DNA of 64,000 bases from Gymnogyps californianus (taxonomy: Eukaryota; Chordata; Aves; Accipitriformes; Cathartidae), in contig NC_059478.1 in the NCBI RefSeq assembly GCF_018139145.2, positions 5,084,001 to 5,148,000 of the forward strand, in the 5' to 3' direction. This document shows positions 22,929-36,169 of the stretch, piece by piece (the first letter of the stretch is position 1; every line of letters begins with the position of its first letter). A model generated the notes under the pieces. The model saw nothing but the letters and a program-made list of their open reading frames with translations, was not told the DNA's origin and did no database searches. The translations under genes and the position numbers were made by a program.

Positions 22929-25900
22929 AGCCAGTGAAGGTAGTCCAGCTCCCTTGTAAGCAATGCTTAACCTGCTCTGCTGGTTGAAGCCCAGCAGAGC
23001 ATCAGGTCTTCTATGCTCATGGAGGCTGGGATGGAGAGTGTGGATGCAGGGGGCAGGGAGAGCCTTCTTCTATCAGATCCCCAGTGTTGTCACTTCTCTC
23101 TCTCACCTCACTCCCTCCTCCCTTGTTATTTCTTCCTAATACCTCCCCTCCGAGACCTGCGACCACCTCCCTCTAGTGCCAGCAAGACCACTGAGGAACC
23201 CAGCTGGTCTGGACAACCCCCATGCCCACCATCCCGCACAGCTCAGCACAGGTCTCAGCAGCGCACGCAGTCCTGGGCGGAGGCCAGCAAGGATGCATCA
23301 CCCACAGCAGCACAGCAGGGCCGTCAGGTTTCCCTCCTTCCTCCTCAAGGGAGCTTCATCGTTACCATCAACAGAAGGAAGCAAAATGGACACCACGACC
23401 TGCAGTATGGATTAGATCTCTCTGAGTTTTCCTGGGACGGAGATACAGCCCAGCAGACTGCAGACCTGAACAGATCCTTTTGGCCAGGGAACAGACTGCG
23501 GCCAGCCCAGGAGAGGCTGGGACTCCAGACTCAACTTTGGGGCCTCTCCCACCTTCACAGAGTCCCGCAGCTCCTTTGGCTGCCACTTCCAAACTGATGA
23601 GCACTTTAGCGGTTAACTCCGTTTGCAGATTTAAAAGTCAAACCCTGCCACAGGAAATTAAAAGATAATGCAAGGAATTATTTAAAAAATTAATCTTTAT
23701 TACTCTCCACTCCCAAGCTGCTAATAAAAAAATGTGTTCCTCATGCAGTCTCTATAAAAACAGGTTATAAAGCAGAGGAAGAGAGGAAAGCAGATGCTTT
23801 AAAAAAACCATCTTTCATCCCTCCGCCCTGCCTGCCGTAGCCATTCATCTGCACCTGCGTGTCAGCTCCCAGCAGTTTCCAACCCAGTTAGCCCCTTTTA
23901 CCCTGCTAGGTAATTATTGCCCATTTCAATCTCGTCCCCCTTGTCCTCCCTGTTTTACATCTCCAGGAGATCAGCAACCCCGGTCCACAGAGCGGCCTAG
24001 AAGGTGGTTTAATGGCACACCTTCCTTGCTCCAGGTATCTCTGAGCACTGTATAAACCAGGGTGAATTATAGCTCATTACAGAAAGGGCAGGCATTTGGG
24101 AAGTAAACAAAGCAGCTATTACGGAAGCCAGCAATAGCTCCACAACACCGGAGCAGGGTTGATCCATCCAGGAAACCATGCCTGAAAGAGAGGTCAAGGA
24201 TCCTTGGCAGCTCTGAGAAGCCAGCGTAAGAGGCTGAGAGGCAGGTGGCAATTGCATGGGTTTATTCAGAAGATGCTTCTGTCGAGGGCTGTGCTCAAGA
24301 AAGCAGCACGGTCCTTGGTTCTAGCTGGTGCTTGAGCCCAGAGATGGAGCCAGAAATGGGACTGCAAACCACTTTTGTGTCATGACAGCTGGCATCAGTT
24401 AGCCAGGTTTTGGTAGGTCCAAGAGCCACCACAGTCGAGCAAGAGCACCCAATCTAGCACAAGAGAGATGAAGAAGCAAGAGCCATCAAACCCACCAGCT
24501 GTGTCCACGTTCCATTAGAAGAAACAGCCACGAGCACAGATCTGTGTCCCACCAGCCTTCTGGCCAGCTTAGGAGTGTGTCTGGCCTGGGCCTGCTCAGG
24601 AGGACACTCACCACCAGTGCTCCTGCCAAAGAGATGCCCCTGCATCTGGTGGAAATGCGGCCAGGCCTGGAAGGAGCAGAGGACTTCACAAAAGGAGAAA
24701 CTGAGAGACCAAGAGCTGCTGCGTTGCATCACCAGTCCAGCATGAAAGATGGCTCCCTCAGCTGGCTCCATGCCCAGAGCTGGGGCTGGGGCGAAGGAGC
24801 CAGTCCAGGCACCAACAATCCCCAGAACATGCCCTGATAGCCACTACTGCAGGAGCAGCCTCAGGGGAGCTGCAAAGTCCAACCTCCCCATCCCCAGATA
24901 AGCAGTACAGGCATCAAAACCACCCCCATCTCTCCTCCAGGCAGCACGCAGGGGTTTTATCCCAGGACAGGCAGCTCCCCACCTTCTCCTCATTGGGGAT
25001 AAAAGGAGTATTTGGCCTTTTCTGACTCCAGGAAGGGGAGACGCAGCCTGGAAATAAACCACTGGCGAGGAACAGGTGCCGGGGCTGGAGGAAGGAGAAA
25101 GGCAGAAACACAAGCAGGCTCAAACACAATGAAGAAGAAACCCCCCGGGAGAGAACGTGCCTGCGGGCGCTGCTGGCCAGGACACCTGCGGTCCCCAGCC
25201 GGGGGCAGAAGCAGAGGGGGGACGCCGCAGTACAGGGAGGCAGGAGGTGGCTTTCCAAGGGGAGGTTGACTATGATTGATGGCACCGCGCTGTGTTCTCA
25301 CTGATGTAGAAAATTAGAGAGCGATCGCTTCAGATATCGGCCCATCCGAGACACTTGTTGTGTCCATCTCCTGCGCACAGGCGCCTCTCCTGGGAGCTCT
25401 CCCTCCGGCTTGTAGGCTCATTATTCAGAGTGCTGAACTGGGAAAAGCAACACTATTTTATTCCCCCCGCCCCCAACTACTTGATTGTATTATTCTTGGG
25501 AATACATAAAGTGCTGATTTCCTCACTCAGCTACTTGAAGGAAAGTTTTTTTGATTCTCCTCAGCTAGGAAAAAGTAGCCCTTCACTTTTTTCTTTCTCT
25601 CCTCGCCCAAGGTGGGGAAGAGGCTCTAGAAAAGATAGGAGCCATTTTTTCAGACGGAAATAGCTCCCTAAAAAAGTGAGTCATGCTCCACTCCAGGGCA
25701 GATCTGATAGTTGGTAACCACAGTGAGCAATGCTGCTCTGCTGCTAATGTAGCCTTGTGCTAATGTCCTCCTGGCAGGATGGTCCCCTCCTGGCTACCCA
25801 TCCCTTTGCCATTTAACCAGTTGCTGGTTTTCCTTCCCTTTATCATGGCTGCTTTTTTCGCTCCATTGCCTCTCTGCTAGATGCCAAAAGAGTTTTAAAA

Positions 25901-28440
25901 TGGTCTTTAAGTGGTTTTAAAAAATCCATGTATGCTTCCGTATGAAATGATGAAGCCAATGGTCTAGATCAGCACAGGCTGGTGGGTCTTCAGGAGATGT
26001 GTCACACCACAGACCAGGAGACTACTGGGCCCTTGCCTTAAAACAATGCTGTCCCTCAGTAGTAGGCAACCAGTTTCTTTCCCAGCCAGGCATGACATCC
26101 GAGCTCACACCCCTTTAATCCCAAGGTTTCCAAGCAGGTCTAGAAATGGTAGAGGAACCTCTCTGACTGCTGCCAACACAATCCCAAACAGGCCTTACAC
26201 TCCCATTGCAACCAGTCACCTCTCTTCAAACTCCCCAGGAGCTCCTAGGCAACTACACCAGCCTGGGGAGCAGCACAGGCTCTTCCACTTGGTAACCATG
26301 GCTAGAGGAGACTGACCAAGAGGTTGAATGTGGGAACTCCCACCTCTGCAAAGGGCAAGGAAATGGTTCAGTTTCCTTCACGACTCCAAACTCAGCCACT
26401 GGTTTCTCCTGCCAGCTCTCCAGCTTGGGGCAGCTGAGCTTGTTCCCATGGCAAAAGGGCAAGTTTCTTTTTTTGCTCTTGGGTATCTGAAGAATGGCTT
26501 TGAAATTTCCCTGCTCTGAAGCCCATCGCCCAACACAGATGTCCAGGCTCCTGAATTGGGGAGCTCCTCACAAAAAGACAGTAGCTAAACCCAACCCTGC
26601 TTGGCTCCTTTGTTAAAAGGATGACCGTGCCACCAGCTGCAGCCCTACCAGCACTCTGAGTGTCCCCTGGGTCACAATGCACTGAGGGCTGGCAACAAGC
26701 AGCAAACACCAAATTCAAGCCAAAGCCTGAAGCACTCGAGAAATACCTACAGGAAGATGACTTGGAACAAAGCGTCCCTCTCCCTCCCTCCCACGTCCAC
26801 CAGAGACTGACCCCAGTGCCTGCTACCAGTTTTCCCAGTGGTGGTTAATCATCTGCCCTTTGGAAGTCCCTTCTTGGGGTGCAGAACAATCCCCATATAT
26901 CCCCCCCTTCTCCATCTGCTAATGGCTTCCCTCCACCCAGGCTGAGCCTCCCCCAGCCTGAGCTAACGGTAGGAAATTAGTATTAAAATGATAGCTTGCT
27001 ATTAGCCGTGCCTCGGCTCCCTATCACGCTCCAAGAACGGCAAATGACAGGCTGTGATTTCCCTGCCGCGATGCAGGGGAGAGGGAGCAACGGCAGCCAG
27101 AAGCACTGAAGTTACTCAAGGAAAGTTTTAGGCTCATCTCTCCCACCCCGGCAGCCCCTTCCCTTCACGCTCATCCACCACACAGGCAATCCTACAAACA
27201 GATGGCACCTGGGCAGGAAAGCAGACAAATTGGCTCCCACCTGCAGGAGCACTAAGAGCTTTCAAAGCAGATGAGCGCTCGCTCGCCAAGAGCCCCGCAG
27301 TGTGGAGACGCCAGAGGAATCTGCCGTCACTCGCCTTCCTCCCTCGTCGCTGCTCAACGGCTCCTGCTGCATCCTTGCCTGGTTGCAAGCACGCAGCTGC
27401 CTCCTCCCGGGAGCCGGCAGCAGGAGGGGACGGTCGCTGCATCCTGAATCAGGTGCCTGGAAGAGGTAATTCAGGCTGAGCATCAATGGAGTGATGCTTT
27501 TTTCGCGTCAGCACAACGCTGTGGTTTGGAGGGCTCGCAGCTAGCCTGAAGCGAGAGGGTTTTCTTGGGCCCCCGCTGAACATCCATCTGCTTGTCAAAA
27601 AACGAGCTCAGCTCAAGCTGCCTGCTCTCTCCTCCTGCCAAAGCGGGGGTCTGCCCTCCCAGAAACTTCCCCTCCTTGACCAGATAGCTGTGGCAAGGGC
27701 GTGGAGAGACTCATTTCATTTTCTGCCTGCCTGCTCCTCTGAGCCCACCTGGCTGAAAGCTTCTTAGTACATCGAGGGCAGGGAAGCAGCTCGCGTACCA
27801 GGCTGCAGAAAACCAAGAGGCAGGAGGAGGTGAGCAAATCCATGGGTGTCGAGGCAGGCTGAGGATCTCAGATTAGCTGGTGCATTCCTCCTTGCAGAGC
27901 CCCATAGCACTGGTCATCTACAGCAGGGAAAGGGGTTACAGCCAAGCCGGGACGTGCAGGAGCGCTTGGGTGCTTTCAGCACATCTTACGTGGAGTCATG
28001 CACAACACTGCTGAAAACTTCCATTCAAAATTACCTTTTAAGCCACTTGGGTAAGGCCAAACAATCCCCTCCCCTCTACCTCTAATCCTTGCCTCTCTCA
28101 AAAAGTACCTGGACCAGCAAGTGAAGGCAAGCGTCCTCAAGCCCCAGCCTGCCAATTGCCTTGTAATGGGCCTAGGAGGTGCAATGCAAAAGGGAGAGGG
28201 AAAAGGATGGTAAGAAAAAGCAGGGTAAAACAGTTACTCTCTCCCCGCCATTCCCATCAGCAGCTGAGATGTGGGAGCGAGGAGAGGACTCATCTGATGA
28301 TGGATGGCAGAGAACTGATCCTTGGCAAGGGGGAACAGGAGCAGAAGGAAGCTCTGCTCCCAAAGGCGATTCTCACACTTCCTTGGGATAAGAAAAACAA
28401 CCATCAGAGGCAGCAGCAGTGGAGGAAGGGAACGCACTCT
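22929..28440. other. non-coding stretch
   Basis: No gene. An AT-rich block at 23600-23780 contains AATTATTTAAAAAATTAATC-like sequence. The perfect 10-bp palindrome AGCGATCGCT lies at 25320-25329, inside a CpG-containing patch followed by an AT-richer block (25290-25680). Otherwise it is unremarkable mixed sequence without recognisable repeats. Confidence 0.55.
25320..25329. other. AGCGATCGCT palindrome
   Basis: Perfect 10-bp palindrome with two CpG, rare in CpG-depleted vertebrate DNA. It lies in a patch with further CpG (25285-25360). No factor is assigned. Confidence 0.5.
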
Positions 28441-28478
28441 TCTCCCTGCACGTTTGGTATTCATCTCTGGCCTGTCAG

Positions 28479-28579
28479 AGGGGGCCACGATCCAACCGCA
28501 CATTTGTATATTCACTGAGCCGTACACCCGGCTCGGCGGACTCCTGACAGATGCAGATGGCAAAGCCATTTTTCATAAG
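28479..28579 (+). other. candidate 101-nt exon
   Basis: A moderate acceptor (TTGGTATTCATCTCTGGCCTGTCAG) precedes 101 nt, then AAG|GTGAGG, a good donor. The reading frame is open and includes CIFTEPYTRLGGLLTDADGK; the segment keeps several CpG (CCACGATC, AACCGC, GCCGTA, CCCGGCTCGGCGG) in CpG-poor surroundings. No family is recognised. It may equally be a conserved non-coding element or chance. Confidence 0.18.
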
Positions 28580-30576
28580 GTGAGGGAAAAAGGGAAAAAG
28601 AAAAAGAGAAAAAAAAAAACACAAAAAAAACCCCAAAGACAGGCTTGGGCATCAGCTGGAAAAGATGCAAGACAGGATCAGGGCTAATAGAGAACCAGAA
28701 TCAGATTAAACTCTTGGATCTTTAAGTGCATAAAGAGGCCTGTCCCCTGCCTCTGTTTTCTAGCATGGCCTGGCAGCAGCAGCTACCTTCATTCTCTCCT
28801 CTGGAATCAGCTGGAAAACGAAAGCTGGATCCAGAACAGCACTAAGGCTTTGCTGAACTGGCCCTTGAGGACAGAAGGCTGGCAGAGGAGCTGCTGGAGC
28901 AGTGTGGGCACAGGCACTCTTCTACAAGATTAGCTCCCGTTTAGAGGAGGTGAGAGACAGCCTGCAGAGAACATTAACCATTAACACGTGTTTGTCTGCC
29001 CCTCAGACCCTGACTTAGTTTGGGCCTGTCCCCCAGAGAACACGGATGGCCCCCAGGGCTCTGCAGGAACATCCCTGGCAGACCTCCTGCTGGTACGAGG
29101 GTGCCAGCATGGCAAAGGACCACTCCGTGCAATGCTCCCCATGATGGCAAACACGGCAGCTCCCAACGGCCCTGATTTGTCTCAGACAGTGACAAGGGTT
29201 CGCCCTCTGCCCCAGGTCACCACGCAGCAAAGAGGCATCAGTGACACAGAGCTGCTCACCGACGCAGCAAGAAAAGTGATGCTCAGCACAGCATACGTCA
29301 CCCCTTGGGCAGCATGTACGCATGCCCCGCTTGGCACTGGGAGCCAGCGGTTCTTGATGTAAGCCAAGGGGAAGGGAAAGGAAGAAGTACCCTCACGGAG
29401 GGAAAGATTTCACCTCTGCCAGTGGCATTCTGTTATTATCACCACCAGCCATAACATCACCCTCTAGATGTGAAATCTAAGTTGACAGTGATACAGGAAA
29501 GGAGCGGAGAGGGCGGCAAACTCTTTGCAACCCAAAATCTCCCCTGGCGTCCAGCCTCTGCATGAAGCAGAGCCAGTATCTCATCACTAGGTTACTAAGC
29601 AAGTAGATCTTCCTTTTCCAGAGCCATGGATTAATCTTTCCTTGCAGTTATCCATCCTTCTGGGCTACTCCGAGGAGAATTTAATTTTGATCTCTGTCAT
29701 ATCCTCTTCATTTCTGAAATGAGAAACACATGCAGAAGCCAACACCTCCTTTGCAAAACAACACATGCATCTGTAAGCTGAAGTCACCAAAGCCTGAAAA
29801 GTTTCTGGTGCCAAAGTCCAGGTGCTTTCAGACTCATCGGAGGTGCATCGAGCACCATCGAGCCCTGCTGCCTGTGGCATTTTCAGCTGACATTCGCTCC
29901 CCTTGCCCTACAAACAGGCGAGCGCAGGGCTGGGCAGCAAGGCTTGGCGAAGGTTACTGCCTAGACATGGTAAAAATGTCATCCAGCAACATATGCTTCA
30001 AGAAAGATTCATTCCCAAGCAGCCTGGCTCCATAATAAAAGTGTCAGAGGAGCTGACTTGCCTCCTTCCAATCTCACTGCCTCCAGATTTATCCTGTCTC
30101 AGGTGCCTCTCCCTCCGTAAGCCAGCACGTGCCTTTCCTTTCAATAGGCCAGCACTGAAACTCAGTCAGCTGAGATTGTAGGAGAAAAAGGAAAACAAGC
30201 CAGGTGAAGCGAACAGGGGGAAAAGTGCTCAGGAGCCAGGTTTTCCTCTAATTTTGGCTGCTCTCAGTTCTGAAAGGGAGGAGAGGGAAGTGGGAGGTAC
30301 CTTAACATGAGAACACTCCACAACCAGAAGCCACCTGATTTTGTGTCCCAAACCAATGCCCTAGCTGCCAGGCTCTGTTGCCTCCCTCTCAGGAAGCTCA
30401 AATCACATTCCTGATAAAACCCGTCTCAAAAGACATGAATATCTGAGCCTGTCACCCTCCTCGCCAGGGATCCTCTTCTCAGAGGGCTGTGCACATAGTG
30501 GGCACCCAGAGAGCAAGGAGAGGAGATGAAGCTCCCTGCAAGTCAGAGTCCTGGGGAGTGCTGAGCACCAGCTTAC
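28580..30576. other. non-coding stretch, A-rich at its start
   Basis: An A-rich low-complexity tract of G/A/C-interrupted A runs occupies 28584-28640. Nothing else is recognised up to 30576. Confidence 0.55.
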
Positions 30577-30636
30577 CTTCACGGCAGAGATGTGACATTA
30601 ATTCAGTATCGCAGGCAGCCCCAAAGAGAGGACAGT
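30577..30636 (-). other. candidate 60-nt exon on the minus strand
   Basis: On the minus strand the (CT)8-T10 tract (plus-strand 30649-30674) followed by AACTCCCTGAAG forms an acceptor. After 60 nt, AAG|GTAAGC is a strong donor. One of three frames is open across all 60 nt. The polypyrimidine tract is a microsatellite, so it may look like an acceptor by accident. Confidence 0.15.
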
Positions 30637-30648
30637 CTTCAGGGAGTT

Positions 30649-30674
30649 AAAAAAAAAAGAGAGAGAGAGAGAGA
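30649..30674 (+). repeat. A10 followed by (GA)8 microsatellite
   Basis: Ten A then eight perfect GA units. Likely length-polymorphic. Confidence 0.9.
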
Positions 30675-30729
30675 TGTTAGTGGTCCTTTGCAAAGAGCTA
30701 AAAATACCCAGAATGGCCAGAGTTTCTGG

Positions 30730-30769
30730 TTTTTTTTTTTTCTTTTCTTTTCTTCCCCCCCTCCCCCCC
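30730..30769 (+). repeat. pyrimidine tract of T, CTTTT and C runs
   Basis: About 40 bases without a purine: T12, then CTTTT units, then C-rich, ending CCCAG at 30771. It matches a long 3' splice-site tract and could also form triplex (H-DNA) structure. The next GTGAGT is at 30841, which would define a 69-nt exon (30772-30840), with a weak GCT before the donor. Confidence 0.75.
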
Positions 30770-31425
30770 AGAGGAATGGGCCACACAAAACGATTTCCCT
30801 CCAACCTGCAAGATAGGACCAGGCAAGGCATCCTTCAGCTGTGAGTGAAAGAGATGGAGCCTGCCTTTGTCAGGAGCACTCCAGCCCCAGGGAGACAGCC
30901 ACCAGGGAGGGGGGGGATGGCAGGCGCCGTCTGCAGGGATCCTGCTGGCTAATTCCCAGTAACCGGGACAGACAGGCCTGTGCCAGGCACCCAGCTGGGG
31001 TGCAGGGTGTGTTTCTCCAACACAAAGGAGACATCAATAGCAGAAGTGAATCCTGGGCATCTCGACTGCCCTGGGGGCGGGGGGGGAGTTCAGACTAAGA
31101 GCAGATGACTGCAGTAGCAGGCTGTGGGTTGTGGAACAGCTTTCTATGGAGCAGAGAAAGCCTCTGCTACCCCAAAAGCAGTCCCGTTTCACTTGCAAAA
31201 CACGTGGTAGGAGGCAGAGCCTGTGATACCTCCTGGACCCATGGACCTTATCACCCAAGGACATCTTTTTCTGGCCCATGCTAGGGTACCCATTCAGGTA
31301 CATGGCTCACAACCTAACACGCGTTTCCTCCATTCAATTGACAGCATGGAGAGAGCCAGTTTGCTTCCAGCAGCGAGCGCTCATCGATAGGCAGGAGAAA
31401 AACCAAAGCCACCCCCCCACCAGGC

Positions 31426-31433
31426 TATAAAAG
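31426..31433 (+). promoter_or_regulatory. canonical TATA box (TATAAAAG)
   Basis: GGCTATAAAAGCAG is an excellent TATA match. A CACCC-type stretch (CCACCCCCCCACC) lies just upstream and a TCACAG initiator-like sequence about 30 bases downstream (about 31450). TATA-like strings recur by chance in the AT-rich parts of this window; this one is the best in context. Confidence 0.2.
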
Positions 31434-33464
31434 CAGTGCTTTGCTGTGTCACAGCTGCTTCTCACATCTGGATGCAGACAGCACTTAAAGTGTTGCAGCT
31501 GGCACCAGCTCCTCAGTTAGCATCTACTTGTCCTGTTAACGCCAGGCAGGGAAGAGGTCCGGCAGTCAAGGTGAAGGGGCACTTCATCTCTGTCAGGTTC
31601 TCCTCCGCTAATGAAAATGTTTCTCCAGTGTGTCCTCGGGAAGGTTTCCTTCAGCTCCAGCCCTCGTGTGATTGAAGGCTAATCTCTGTTACTCTTGGCT
31701 GAATGGCAGCCCACGAGGAAGGTGATGTATTGTGTTTCCCTTCAATTCGACATTTAATGGTGCTGGCAAAAGAAGAAAAAGTGCCAGATGTTTCCAGATT
31801 GTAAGTGAACTCCACGTAACGCAGAGAGAGGGCAGGGCAGGAACAGGGGCCTCATGACTGGGACCAGAGTGCACCCCTATAAATTCAATCCCGCTTCGAA
31901 AGGCTATTTCACATGCCAGTGTGCCTCCCTCCCAGAGACAGTCTAGCGGATCACATGTGGCCACGGGAGGCAACATGTCCTGCACCCACCCTGTGGGACA
32001 TGACGAGCCTTCAATGAGCTCCCCATCATCAGTCTGGTCAGTGCAGGGGCCTGGGAGAAAGGCCAAGGTCTGGGGCGCAGACTATTTGGGGCCAGGGAGG
32101 AGGGCATGTGACGGGGGCTCGGCACTCACAGGCAGTGGCCTTGGCTCTGCTGGCTGGCTTTGGGCTAGTCTCTGAAGCCTCAAGATGTGAAGTTTTCCAA
32201 TCTGCGATGTTACCTTCCTTTTAAAATGCTTGGAGACCTACCGATAAAGAACGGAGAGAAAAAATTAGGATTACAGTCCTCTTGCTGGTGTGCTGCTTGC
32301 ACTCAAGGAGACACCTGGCTCCATGACACACTAATCTTTCTCCTCTGCTCCAGAGCCACAGCTCTGCAAACATGCTCCAGAACATCCCCACCAACTGTTG
32401 CTCTCCTGCTGGTTTTGCCCTTGCTGGAACAACCCAATTACCCATCATGGCGCTCTCTGCACCCTCCACCTGCAAGGCTTTGCAGCTTTTCTCCTCCTTT
32501 TTTGCCCCTACAAAACCACCAGCGTTGTTGAGGACCACCCAAACACAACGCAACACAATGTCTCCTGTTTGCTTTCCCTTCTCCTCCTCCCCGCCTCCCT
32601 ATCTTCTCCCAGCCCTGCCTGCCACTGGCACTGGATGTGGGGTGCTTACCGTGGACCACACAAAATGCATCCTCCAACAGCTAAACCTGGAGGAGAAGAA
32701 AAAGGAGAAACTAAGAAAACAGACAGGAGAAAAAAGAAAAAACTTCCAATTACTGGCAATTAGCCCTACTTAATGCTCACCCACTGTGCCCGTGCCCAGA
32801 CACAATCACTCTGGTAGGTGAGCATGCAGGGTGGCACATCACTACCTGCATGCACTGTGCACAGGTGAGCACACAAGGTGCTTGTTGAAGGTATTCCAAC
32901 CTATTCGGGCACAAATGGCCACAGCCCTTTTGGGGGCCTCCTGTAGCCCAGTCAAATCAGGGACGGTGCTTTTCTCTGCTCCCACGAGCTGTGGCAGAGG
33001 CACTTGCTGGGACCTGAAGCCCAGCACGGGACATTGCCTGAGGGATATCCATCCTCATTCCCAGACCCACCTGCCCAGGTTATCTGGCTGGTTTTTCTTC
33101 CCAGGAGGGATGCCAGCTACAGACAGCACCAGGGGCTGCCTGGTGACGCAGTCGCAGACGGCACAGCTCTTGCTGACAGAGATGCCTTCCCCTCCACAGG
33201 AGGACATGCTTTGCTCCCAGCCAGGGGGAAGGCAGAGGCACCCAGCATGCTGCCGCAGTGGAGGAGGCACTCAGCCAGCCGCTAATGCTTCCTACTGTCT
33301 TGGAGCAAAGGGATGAATTAGCTTTTATTAGCTCTTACGAAGAGCACATCACTCCTGCCCTCTCCTCCTCACACAAGACTCATGCACAGGCTCAGCTGTG
33401 CTGCAAGTGAAGCAGAACCAACTTACCTCCGTGCCAGCGGCCCCAAACTCCTGTTGGGTCTTGT

Positions 33465-33491
33465 ATAAATCTTACAAATCTTAAATCTTAG
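33465..33491 (+). repeat. three-unit AAATCTTA tandem repeat
   Basis: AAATCTTAC, AAATCTTA and AATCTTAG lie head to tail, a short imperfect tandem repeat. Confidence 0.7.
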
Positions 33492-35953
33492 ACAAGCTGG
33501 GAGTTAGGATAGAGCAATCCTCCTAAGGGTGCTGCAGGGCCCTTGCTGCCCAAAAGTACTTTAAAAAAGATGGATCCTTGGCTTTTATGTCTGGATCTCT
33601 CAGGTGGCACCACGTGTGGCCCGAAGGAGGGCAAAGCCAGAGCCACTGCACAGTCCCTACTGCTGACACCCAAACTTGGGGCTGTTATTTGGGGGGAGGT
33701 GGGGGTGTCTGTGGTTTCCCCCTGAGCGCTCCTGCCACACAATGTATTCCTGATCCCCAGCACCCAGCCATCAGCACGGCTGAGGGATGGGGCTGCTCCA
33801 GAGAAGTCTCTCTGAAGTCGCTCTGGGGCTTGTTAGTGGGGTGATAAAGGGGATGAATGGCCTCAGAGAAATGCTCTGTCTCCTGCTGCGGCATTCATTA
33901 TCCTTTAGCCGGGCAATTCTTCACACCAGCCAGGAGCTCTGGGCTCGCTCATTTATTGTCCTCAGGGGCTGTTTTCCACAAAAGGCCACGCTCTGCACTT
34001 GCGCTCGTCGCCCCAGGCAGCTCAAACGTGCCTGAAGAGCCCGCAGCATGGCAGCCCACGCAAGATGGCTGGGGGCAGAGCAGTTCTTCTCCTGGGTAGT
34101 CTCTGAGCTCATCACCTTCCTCCCACACAGCCAGTTTGCTTTCCCAAACTCACAATTTGGTGATCTGAGCCACAGCTGCCCCCCTAGATCTGCAGGAAAC
34201 AGAGCTGGGCACGTTTTCAGCCTAATTTCCTAAGAAGTGCAAAGCATATGCAATCCTGCTGCATCAGTCTGTCCTCTGCCCACTCCCCAGCAACTTCTGA
34301 CACTGCGAACAGATTTCAACCTGATCTGACAGAGACACAGAGGTCTCCGAGACAGTCAGAGTCTATAAATTTCATGGGAACAGACTGTCAAACAGAGGAG
34401 AGACATTATTAGCACCTTCCAAATGGTAGCATATCATCCCTTATTAGACATCAGACAATCTGCGTGGGAGAAAGAGAGATGCTATAAATACCCCAGTAAG
34501 GGGAGATGCTCCATTCAGCCCAAGCAGCTTACCAGACACCAGAGAATCCAAACCCAAGCTATATATCCACAAGAGATGAGACTTCATGGATCCCACTGCA
34601 CACAGTACTAATGGGAGAAGGCTTCAAGCCTGCTTGGCTGATAGGAGAGCCAGCCAGCTAAGATAGCACGTTAGCCTTTGGAAAGCCTCTGGAAATGGGC
34701 TGTGTGCTCTTCCCTTGCTGTTCTTCCAGTGACCAAGCTGAGGTCCGCTGCATTTCCAGCTTGAATTGCCATCCCAGCCATATGGATGAGTTCAGATGCA
34801 CCCTGAAATGGAAGAGACATGCCCAGCTCCAAGGGGGAACACTGATGGGCAGAGCGGCTCCCTCGCCCCCGCAACCCTCCCAGTGCCTCTCCGCCACACG
34901 GACAGAGATTTCACCTTCCAGCAAGATGTTTCATCCACAGGCTGCTGCCAGCAAATGCCAGGAAGGCAGCCCAGAGTCCGAGCAGCCGCCCGGGGAGCTC
35001 ACAGCAGTATCACTTACACATCAAGCTACCCATTAGCAGGTTGACTGATTAGTGGCACTTCGTTATTGTGAGCGAGAAGGAGCCTGTCCCTCTACACACA
35101 GATCCTTGCTGCAGACCAGACCCACTCACCAGCCTCAGTACAGATCTGCAAGCTGGTGCCAGCACGGAGCTGGCAGGCAGCAGCATGGGTGCAAAGCTCA
35201 GCCTTCCCCTGGCAGGACAGAGGGAGCCCCAGCAACCCTTCCTCTTCCTCCTAAAGGCTGAAGGGGACACAACAGCCTCTTGGTTCTCCTTTAAAGTCAA
35301 TTAAACAGTTCGCACGTCGCACAGTGTGATACAGTCTTCGGAGAGCAACACCAAGAAGCCATTTACTAGAGCTGCTGGCTGGCCCTCCTTGCTCACCTCC
35401 TTTCAGTGACCCAATTAGGAGACCCTCATTAGGCTGGTCCAGGGTGGAACCTGGAGTTGCTCTTGCCAGAAATTCCCGTCACTCATCACCACTCCCCGGT
35501 ACGGGAACGATTAGCAGCAAGCGTACGGTACATGGCAATGCAGCGAAGGTGACCGGAGCTTGCTAAGGCTGAGCCCAGCATTTCAGTCCTGTCTGACCCC
35601 GCTGCAAGAAAGCCAAACCCTATATGAAATTTGGGGACAGAGCGGGGTAATTTAGGTGCTCATTTAGGATCTGCACTGACCCAGTCGTTATCTGTTCACA
35701 GTGTCATTTCCAGCCTCAGGCATTCCAGAGCCCTGGAAGTAATTGAGAAGTGGGAAATAGCCTTTTTCCCTCCAGCTCTTCTGTGACGCTGGCCCAGCTG
35801 GCCAGACACATTTTGGGACTTCTCTGATTCACCGGTAAAGGTCAAGTCCCAGGAGGTGCCGTCAGCCTGGTGGATCACGTATCACTTGTACCTGCAGGGC
35901 TTCGGCTCCCCAAAAAGAGAATTTAAACATGCACTACAGCACATCCTTTACTC

Positions 35954-36072
35954 AAAAAAAAAAAAAAAAAAAAGGATTTACACTTCAGGGGTGCTTGACT
36001 CCCTGTTCTGCCCAACAAAAGGAGTGATGGGGATTGAATCCAGGCTTGCATTCGTAAAAAAAAAAAAAAAAA
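35954..36072 (+). repeat. two long A-runs (20 and 17 bases)
   Basis: A20 at 35954-35973 and A17 at 36056-36072, with a further A13 at 36346-36358. The sequence between them does not look duplicated, and I see no retroposed gene body. Avian CR1 elements lack poly(A) tails, so these are better explained as simple repeats or unidentified retroposed RNA. Confidence 0.8.
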
Positions 36073-36169
36073 GAAAGAAAATCCAGAAATCCAATCACTC
36101 TATCCTAATTGTTCTGATCCAACCTTTCACAGCATTGCATTGAGCTAAAGGGCCGCACCTGAAAGTATG

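Larger units (their letters stand above)
30841..35950. other. non-coding stretch
   Basis: No gene. It holds a TATA-like element at 31426, a triplicated AAATCTTA-type unit at 33465-33491, a TATAAATA near 34483 and several unpaired splice-like motifs (strong minus-strand donor at about 33420-33428). No interspersed repeat is recognised. Confidence 0.5.
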
